Positions 59,542 to 64,000 of a stretch of 64,000 nt of DNA are shown in pieces (positions within the stretch are counted from its first letter, which is position 1; every line of letters starts with the position of its first letter). A program made the translations under genes and the position numbers. The notes beneath the pieces are model-generated. The model did no database searches. It saw only the letters and a list, made by a program, of their open reading frames with translations, and was not told where the DNA came from. The DNA is from an uncultured Eubacteriales bacterium (lineage in GTDB: Bacteria; Bacillota; Clostridia; Oscillospirales; CAG-272): assembly GCA_905210485.1 (NCBI GenBank), contig CAJLXA010000003.1, positions 7,787 to 71,786 of the forward strand, written 5' to 3'.

Positions 59542-59793
59542 ATGCCGCCAAAAGGGAAACAGGTTCTCGGCATGCCGAAAGGAAAGCATTTCTTCGGTAC
59601 GGCTAAGGTTGGCGAAAAGGGGCAGATCGTGATTCCGAAAGAGGCAAGAGACGTATTTTCCATTGCTCCGGGAGATACGCTTCTGATTTTCGGAGATGAG
59701 GAGAGCGGTATACTGGTTACCAGAACCGATGTGCTCAGCGATCTTGCTACGGACATTCTGAACAAATCGAAGAGAAACGGAGAAGAGAAATGA
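59542..59793 (+). CDS. AbrB/SpoVT family DNA-binding protein
   Basis: The 83-residue protein has the swapped-hairpin AbrB core, AKVGEKGQIVIPKEARDVFS from about residue 21, then GDTLLIFGDEESGI. The N-terminal MPPKGKQVLGMPKGKHFFG is a short basic arm. AbrB-type regulators act as transition-state repressors. GGAGGTG lies before the ATG and its stop overlaps the next start by 4 nt (ATGA), so it probably controls this operon. Confidence 0.92.
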   Translation: MPPKGKQVLGMPKGKHFFGTAKVGEKGQIVIPKEARDVFSIAPGDTLLIFGDEESGILVTRTDVLSDLATDILNKSKRNGEEK

Positions 59794-61070
59794 CAACGGA
59801 AAATATATATAAAGAAATGGGTATTTCGGAGGCGGTGTATCGCTTCGGCGAGGATATACTCGAAAAGTTGGTCGATCGCTTTCGCGGAATAGACGAAGTG
59901 GCGGAATACAATCAGCAGAAAGTGACGCTGGCCATGCATAAAAACCGCGTGGACGCGACCTGTTTTGCCGCGTCGACCGGGTATGGATACAATGACGCCG
60001 GACGCGATAAACTGGAACGCGTGTATGCCGATACGTTTCACACCGAAGCGGCGCTTGTGCGGCCGCAGATCACCTGCGGCACACATGCATTGGCAGTGGC
60101 GCTTTCGGCTAATCTGAGACCGGGGGACGAGCTTCTGTCGCCTGTCGGCAAACCCTATGATACGCTGGAAGAGGTCATCGGCATCCGTGATTCCAAATGT
60201 TCGCTGAAGGAATACGGCGTTACGTACCGTCAGGTCGATCTGACTCCGGACGGCGGTTTCGATTACGACGCTATACGCGCCGCCATCAACGAAAAAACAA
60301 AACTGGTAACCATTCAGCGTTCAAAAGGGTACGCTACGCGAAAGACCTTTTCGGTTGCCGAGATCGGCGAACTGATTGCGTTTATAAAGAGCGTAAAACC
60401 CGGTCTTGTTTGTATGGTAGACAATTGCTACGGTGAATTTGTCGAGCGACAGGAGCCGAGCGATGTCGGCGCGGACATGATCGTCGGTTCGCTTATAAAG
60501 AATCCGGGCGGCGGACTTGCGCCGATCGGCGGCTATATCTGCGGCAAGCAGGAATGTATCGACCGTTGCGCCTATCGGTTGTCGGCACCCGGCCTCGGCC
60601 AGGAAGTCGGCGCCAGTCTTGGAGTTCTGACATCCTTTTATCAAGGCTTTTTCCTTGCGCCGACCGTTGTGGCCGGAGCGCTGAAAGGCGCGATATTTGC
60701 TGCCAATGTATATGCGCATTTCGGTTTCCATGTGGTTCCTGACGAGAAGGAATCGCGGCATGACATTATTCAGGCGGTGGAACTCGGAACAAAGGAAGGG
60801 ATGGTCGCTTTCTGCAAGGGAATACAGGCCGCGGCACCCGTTGACAGTTATGTTACGCCTGTCCCGTGGGCCATGCCCGGATACGACTCCGACGTCATCA
60901 TGGCGGCCGGCGCTTTTGTACAGGGTTCTTCGATTGAACTTTCCGCAGACGGTCCTATCCGTCCGCCATACGCCGTTTATTTTCAGGGGGGACTTACGTT
61001 CTATCATGCCAAACTCGGTATTCTGATGTCCCTGCAGAAAATGCTTGACGCCGGACTTGTCCGTCTTTGA
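59790..61070 (+). CDS. PLP-dependent methionine gamma-lyase family / YnbB-type protein
   Basis: The 426-residue protein belongs to the family historically called aluminium resistance protein (YnbB), fold type I PLP enzymes close to cystathionine/methionine gamma-lyases. Markers: FAASTGYGYNDAGRDKLE near 57, QITCGTHALA near 92, VDNCYGEF near 209 and GSLIKNPGGGLAPIGGY near 230, containing the PLP Lys. The physiological reaction is not settled. It is translationally coupled to the AbrB-type regulator; the stop is within a 15-nt tandem repeat. Confidence 0.9.
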   Translation: MTTENIYKEMGISEAVYRFGEDILEKLVDRFRGIDEVAEYNQQKVTLAMHKNRVDATCFAASTGYGYNDAGRDKLERVYADTFHTEAALVRPQITCGTHALAVALSANLRPGDELLSPVGKPYDTLEEVIGIRDSKCSLKEYGVTYRQVDLTPDGGFDYDAIRAAINEKTKLVTIQRSKGYATRKTFSVAEIGELIAFIKSVKPGLVCMVDNCYGEFVERQEPSDVGADMIVGSLIKNPGGGLAPIGGYICGKQECIDRCAYRLSAPGLGQEVGASLGVLTSFYQGFFLAPTVVAGALKGAIFAANVYAHFGFHVVPDEKESRHDIIQAVELGTKEGMVAFCKGIQAAAPVDSYVTPVPWAMPGYDSDVIMAAGAFVQGSSIELSADGPIRPPYAVYFQGGLTFYHAKLGILMSLQKMLDAGLVRL

Positions 61071-61096
61071 TTTTAACATTATTGATTTTAACAATA
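61067..61096 (+). repeat. 15-nt tandem duplication between ynbB and the DMT permease gene
   Basis: TTGATTTTAACATTA (61067-61081) and TTGATTTTAACAATA (61082-61096) differ by one base. The first copy contains the ynbB stop. The second precedes the SD of the next gene. Confidence 0.7.
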
Positions 61097-61111
61097 TAAG
61101 GAGAAAATATC

Positions 61112-62020
61112 GTGTCTTGGCTTGTACTTGCTTTAATTGCGCTTTTTTGCTGGAGCGGATCGGATTTCTTTTCCAAACTCGGCTCACGTCCCGACGATAA
61201 ATACAGTCATCTGAAAATGGTGATTGCCGTCGGCCTTGTCATGGGTATTCACGCTGTGATTTTGGTAGCGACAGGTAATGTTAAGTTTACATTTTCAGCA
61301 ATCATCACCTATTTACCGGCATCGGTGCTGTATATTGCGGCCATGGTGATCGGTTACATAACGCTACGCTATATCGAACTTTCGCTCTCGTCGCCGGTGT
61401 GCAATGCTTCGGGCGCCGTTGCGGCGGTGTTCTGCTTTGTTTTTCTGAAACAGACCATAGAAGGCATGAATCTTATCGGCGTGATACTGGTTTGTGCCGG
61501 CGTTATTCTGCTCGGCGTGGTGGAATTTACGGAAAACGACGAAGCGCGCGCTTTGCGTCAGGAAAAATCCAACGTCAAATACGCGAAAAGCTTTGTGGCA
61601 ATCCTGTTGCCGATCTTCTATTGTCTTATCGACGCGGCGGGCACCGTTGCCGACACCATCATTCTGGAAACGCTCGACGAAAATGTCGCCAATGTGGCGT
61701 ATGAATTTACGTTTTTGTTTCTCGGTGTTCTTGCGGCGATTTATGTCTACGGCATTAAACGGGAAAAAGCGGAAATCCGCCGTGAATTGCCGAAACTTGC
61801 GGGCGGCGTTTGCGAAACGGCAGGGCAGCTTGCCTACATCAACGCTATTGCGCAGTATGCGGTCGGCGCGGCGCCGGTCATCTCAGCCTACTGTATGCTT
61901 TCCGTAATATGGAGCCATATTTTCCTCGGCGAAAAACTGTCGTGGAAGCATTATGCGACGATTGCCGTTGTGGTGGCCGGCATTGTCGTTCTCGGTGTGG
62001 CGGAAGGATTTGCCGAATAA
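61112..62020 (+). CDS. EamA/DMT family permease
   Basis: The GTG at 61112 has AAGGAG 11 nt upstream. The 302-residue protein has ten membrane segments in two EamA repeats (first 1-140, second 160-300), separated by a charged loop (FTENDEARALRQEKSN). DMT permeases export metabolites or amino acids; the substrate is unknown. It lies 41 nt after the YnbB-type gene, probably co-transcribed, so the exported compound could be linked to sulphur amino-acid metabolism. That is inference. Confidence 0.88.
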   Translation: MSWLVLALIALFCWSGSDFFSKLGSRPDDKYSHLKMVIAVGLVMGIHAVILVATGNVKFTFSAIITYLPASVLYIAAMVIGYITLRYIELSLSSPVCNASGAVAAVFCFVFLKQTIEGMNLIGVILVCAGVILLGVVEFTENDEARALRQEKSNVKYAKSFVAILLPIFYCLIDAAGTVADTIILETLDENVANVAYEFTFLFLGVLAAIYVYGIKREKAEIRRELPKLAGGVCETAGQLAYINAIAQYAVGAAPVISAYCMLSVIWSHIFLGEKLSWKHYATIAVVVAGIVVLGVAEGFAE

Positions 62021-62043
62021 GGATCCGGATAAAAACGAAAAAC

Positions 62044-62072
62044 AAGGTTGTCGCAAAAGCGGCAGCCTTTTT
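62044..62072 (+). terminator. Terminator of the abrB-ynbB-DMT unit
   Basis: An 11-bp stem with two G-U pairs (62044-62054 with 62059-62069, loop AAAA) is followed by TTT and C. Confidence 0.75.
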
Positions 62073-62104
62073 CGATAAAATCGCAAAAAAGTCGGCAAAA
62101 TTTC

Positions 62105-62133
62105 TTTACAAAGCAATAATTCTGTGTTACAAT
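62105..62133 (+). promoter_or_regulatory. SigA promoter of galT
   Basis: TTTACA (62105-62110), 17-nt spacer, TACAAT (62128-62133). Confidence 0.65.
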
Positions 62134-62188
62134 GTTGAAGTAATATACTATTTTATGCGCCGATAAATGCGCCTTGGGAGGAATCGCC

Positions 62189-63691
62189 TTGAATTCTATC
62201 TGTCTTACCGTCAAAAATCTCGTATCCTATGCTGTCCGCGAAGGACTTTCCGACGCGGCTGACGAAGTTTATCTTCGTAACCGTCTTCTTGATCTGTTAC
62301 AACTGGATGATTACACGGAGCCGGACACCGTGAAAGAACAATCTCTTGAAGAAATGCTGTCCGATGTGTGCGATTATGCATATGAAAACGGTATCATCAA
62401 AGAAAACAGCGTGGTATACCGCGATCTTTTCGACACGGAGGTCATGGGAATCTTCACGCCGCGGCCGAGCGAGGTAAACCGTCGTTTTGACGAATTATAT
62501 AAGGAATCTCCCGAAAAGGCAACGGATTATTTTTACCGTCTTGCCCGCGTGTCGGACTATATCCGTACTTACCGCGTTTCCAAAGATCTGAAGTGGTCTG
62601 TGCCGTCCCCTTACGGCGATATTGATATTTCCATCAATCTTTCCAAGCCGGAAAAGGATCCGAAGGCGATCGCCGCCGCCAAACTTCTCCCGCAAAGCGG
62701 TTATCCGAAATGCCTGCTTTGCCATGAAAATGAGGGGTATCGCGGACGGCTGAATTCTCCGGCGCGCGAAACGCTTCGTCAGATTCCGATCCGCATGAAC
62801 GGAGAAGACTGGTATCTTCAGTATTCGCCGTATGTGTATTACAATGAGCATTGCATCGCGCTGAATGCGAAACATACGCCCATGAAGATTGACCGTTCAA
62901 GTTTTGTGAAACTTCTGGATTTTATCTCGATCTTTCCGCATTATTTTCTCGGTTCCAACGCCGATCTGCCGATTGTGGGCGGCTCCATTCTCTCGCACGA
63001 CCACATGCAGGGCGGCCGGTATACGTTCGCAATGGAAAAAGCACCGATTGAAATTCCTTTGACTTTCAAGGGGTATCCCGGTGTGACGGCCGGCATTGTG
63101 AAATGGCCGATGTCGGTTATCCGTTTGTCTTCCGACGATAAAGAAGCGCTGGTTTCGCTTGCGGATAAAATTCTTCGCCTGTGGCGCGGCTATACCGACG
63201 AAGCGGCGATGATTTTGGCCGAAACCGACGGCGAACCGCATAACACGATTACGCCGATCGCCCGTACACGAAACGGCAAACCGGAACTTGACCTTGTGCT
63301 ACGCAACAATCTGACAACGAAAGAACATCCGCTCGGTCTTTATCACCCGCATGCCGAATATCATAACATAAAGAAAGAAAACATCGGCCTTATTGAAGTG
63401 ATGGGACTTGCCATACTGCCTGCGCGCCTGAAAACGGAAATGGAAGAACTGCGGGATATGATCCTCTCTCACGGGGAATTCAAAGATCATCCGGCGCTTG
63501 TCAAACATGAAGCGTGGTTCCGCGCATTTGAAAAATCCTATACTTTTACAGAAGAAAATACTTATGATATCTTGCTTTCTGAGGTCGGACAGACGTTTGT
63601 CCATGTGCTTGAAGACGCGGGCGTTTACAAAACGGACGAAAACGGCCACAAAGCATTTTTGCGTTTCACGGATTCCGTGAATCTCGATTAA
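62189..63691 (+). CDS. galT: UDP-glucose-hexose-1-phosphate uridylyltransferase (Firmicutes type)
   Basis: GalT exchanges UDP between glucose-1-P and galactose-1-P in the Leloir pathway. I choose the TTG at 62189, because GGGAGG is 7-12 nt upstream; the TTG at 62174 lies before this SD. The 500-residue protein is the long GalT type 2: FDTEVMGIFTPRPSEVN near residue 89, SGYPKCLLCHENEGYRGR near 170, and SILSHDHMQGGRYTFAMEK near 266 with the HxH-type nucleotidyl His. GalK and GalE are not in the window. It is followed by an Nfn-like gene 12 nt downstream. Confidence 0.93.
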   Translation: MNSICLTVKNLVSYAVREGLSDAADEVYLRNRLLDLLQLDDYTEPDTVKEQSLEEMLSDVCDYAYENGIIKENSVVYRDLFDTEVMGIFTPRPSEVNRRFDELYKESPEKATDYFYRLARVSDYIRTYRVSKDLKWSVPSPYGDIDISINLSKPEKDPKAIAAAKLLPQSGYPKCLLCHENEGYRGRLNSPARETLRQIPIRMNGEDWYLQYSPYVYYNEHCIALNAKHTPMKIDRSSFVKLLDFISIFPHYFLGSNADLPIVGGSILSHDHMQGGRYTFAMEKAPIEIPLTFKGYPGVTAGIVKWPMSVIRLSSDDKEALVSLADKILRLWRGYTDEAAMILAETDGEPHNTITPIARTRNGKPELDLVLRNNLTTKEHPLGLYHPHAEYHNIKKENIGLIEVMGLAILPARLKTEMEELRDMILSHGEFKDHPALVKHEAWFRAFEKSYTFTEENTYDILLSEVGQTFVHVLEDAGVYKTDENGHKAFLRFTDSVNLD

Positions 63692-63703
63692 AGAGGAGAA
63701 ATC

Positions 63704-64000
63704 ATGTATCTCATAAAAAAGAAAAAAATATTGAACCCTACCGTTACACTGATGGAAATTGAGGCGCCGTTTGTCGCGGCCAAGGCCGAACCCGGTCAGT
63801 TCATTATCCTGCGTGTGGACGAAGAGGGGGAACGGATCCCGCTTACGGTAGCCGATTATGACCGCGCGGCGGGCACGGTAACGATCATATTCCAGATCGT
63901 CGGCGCCACAACGGAAAAGTTGCGACATAAAAACGAAGGCGAATACATTGCCGATTTTGTCGGCCCGCTCGGTCGCGCCACACATACGGACGGCCTCCGC
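63704..64000 (+). CDS. Nfn/Sud-type FAD/NAD-binding oxidoreductase subunit (partial)
   Basis: The ATG at 63704 follows AAGAGGAGA. The 99 visible residues begin MYLIKKKKILNPTVTLMEIE, then AEPGQFIILRVDEEGERIPL, FQIVGATTEKL and VGPLGRATH, which fit the FAD-binding domain of NfnA/SudB-type ferredoxin-NADP reductase or sulphide dehydrogenase subunits (also dihydroorotate dehydrogenase electron-transfer subunits). The gene is cut by the window edge. A partner glutamate-synthase-like subunit is expected downstream. Confidence 0.82.
   Translation, partial: MYLIKKKKILNPTVTLMEIEAPFVAAKAEPGQFIILRVDEEGERIPLTVADYDRAAGTVTIIFQIVGATTEKLRHKNEGEYIADFVGPLGRATHTDGLR

Noticed and set aside
1..64000. CRISPR array, insertion sequences, prophage
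   Set aside because: I saw no regularly spaced repeats, transposase or phage structural genes on either strand.

Overview
The window looks like a chromosomal segment of an anaerobic Clostridia-type Firmicute (gut or environmental; the order is uncertain, Christensenellales or Oscillospirales would fit). The basis is the gene content: the sporulation-linked spoVB, cwlD and ricT, a T-box thrS leader, a PyrR-type attenuator, a split transketolase, 2[4Fe-4S] ferredoxin, ROK glucokinase, and strong SigA promoters with 16-18 bp spacers before many transcription units. No CRISPR array, insertion sequence, prophage module or complete integrative element was seen.

Layout. 1-3.9 kb: minus-strand CYTH phosphatase-like, SGNH esterase, metallophosphoesterase and DUF523 genes. 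4-9.7 kb: spoVB-like flippase, PDZ/radical-SAM DUF512 protein, der and obg. 9.7-12.7 kb: two-subunit transketolase and UDP-GlcNAc 2-epimerase. 12.9-15.1 kb: a membrane-anchored DUF1508 repeat protein and a broken leucine-rich-repeat gene. 15.2-21.2 kb: mnmG, then an amino-sugar operon (GlmU-like acetyltransferase, glmM, glmS). 21.35-24 kb: a metal-efflux operon (SmtB-type repressor, free HMA domain, P1B ATPase) with a clear operator. 24-31.6 kb: thrS with its T-box, a His-less HPr-like protein, rsmI, trmN6-like, ferredoxin, ricT, holB, rpsR and ssb. 31.6-35.2 kb: rpsF, tmRNA, a GNAT gene, a decayed TRIC/YicG channel gene and a XerC/D-type recombinase. 35.3-41.3 kb: a membrane protein, cwlD, radA, an E2-acyltransferase-like protein, tRNA-Ser(CGA), dCMP deaminase and a small orphan peptide with a YxxP motif. 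41.4-42.35 kb: ROK glucokinase.

42.9-57.0 kb is the most unusual part. One 14-kb plus-strand unit has a single recognised promoter and terminator. It encodes a 1122-residue non-lipoprotein solute-binding protein with sandwich modules ahead of the binding domain, a first MalF/MalG-type permease pair, a beta-propeller/TPR/Yip1-like membrane protein, a 1446-residue secreted DUF5696-like protein and a second permease pair. It has no ATPase and no recognised catalytic hydrolase. I infer a polysaccharide or oligosaccharide capture and import machine that borrows a shared MsmX-type ATPase. The middle two proteins have no assigned role and make this the best candidate for an undescribed system.

57.1-64 kb: yajC, a PyrR-controlled uracil permease, an AbrB-type regulator coupled to a PLP-dependent YnbB-family lyase, a DMT permease, galT, and the start of an Nfn/Sud-type flavoprotein cut by the window edge. 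Amino-sugar synthesis, glucokinase, GalT and the 14-kb unit together suggest an organism that lives on complex glycans; this last point is inference.
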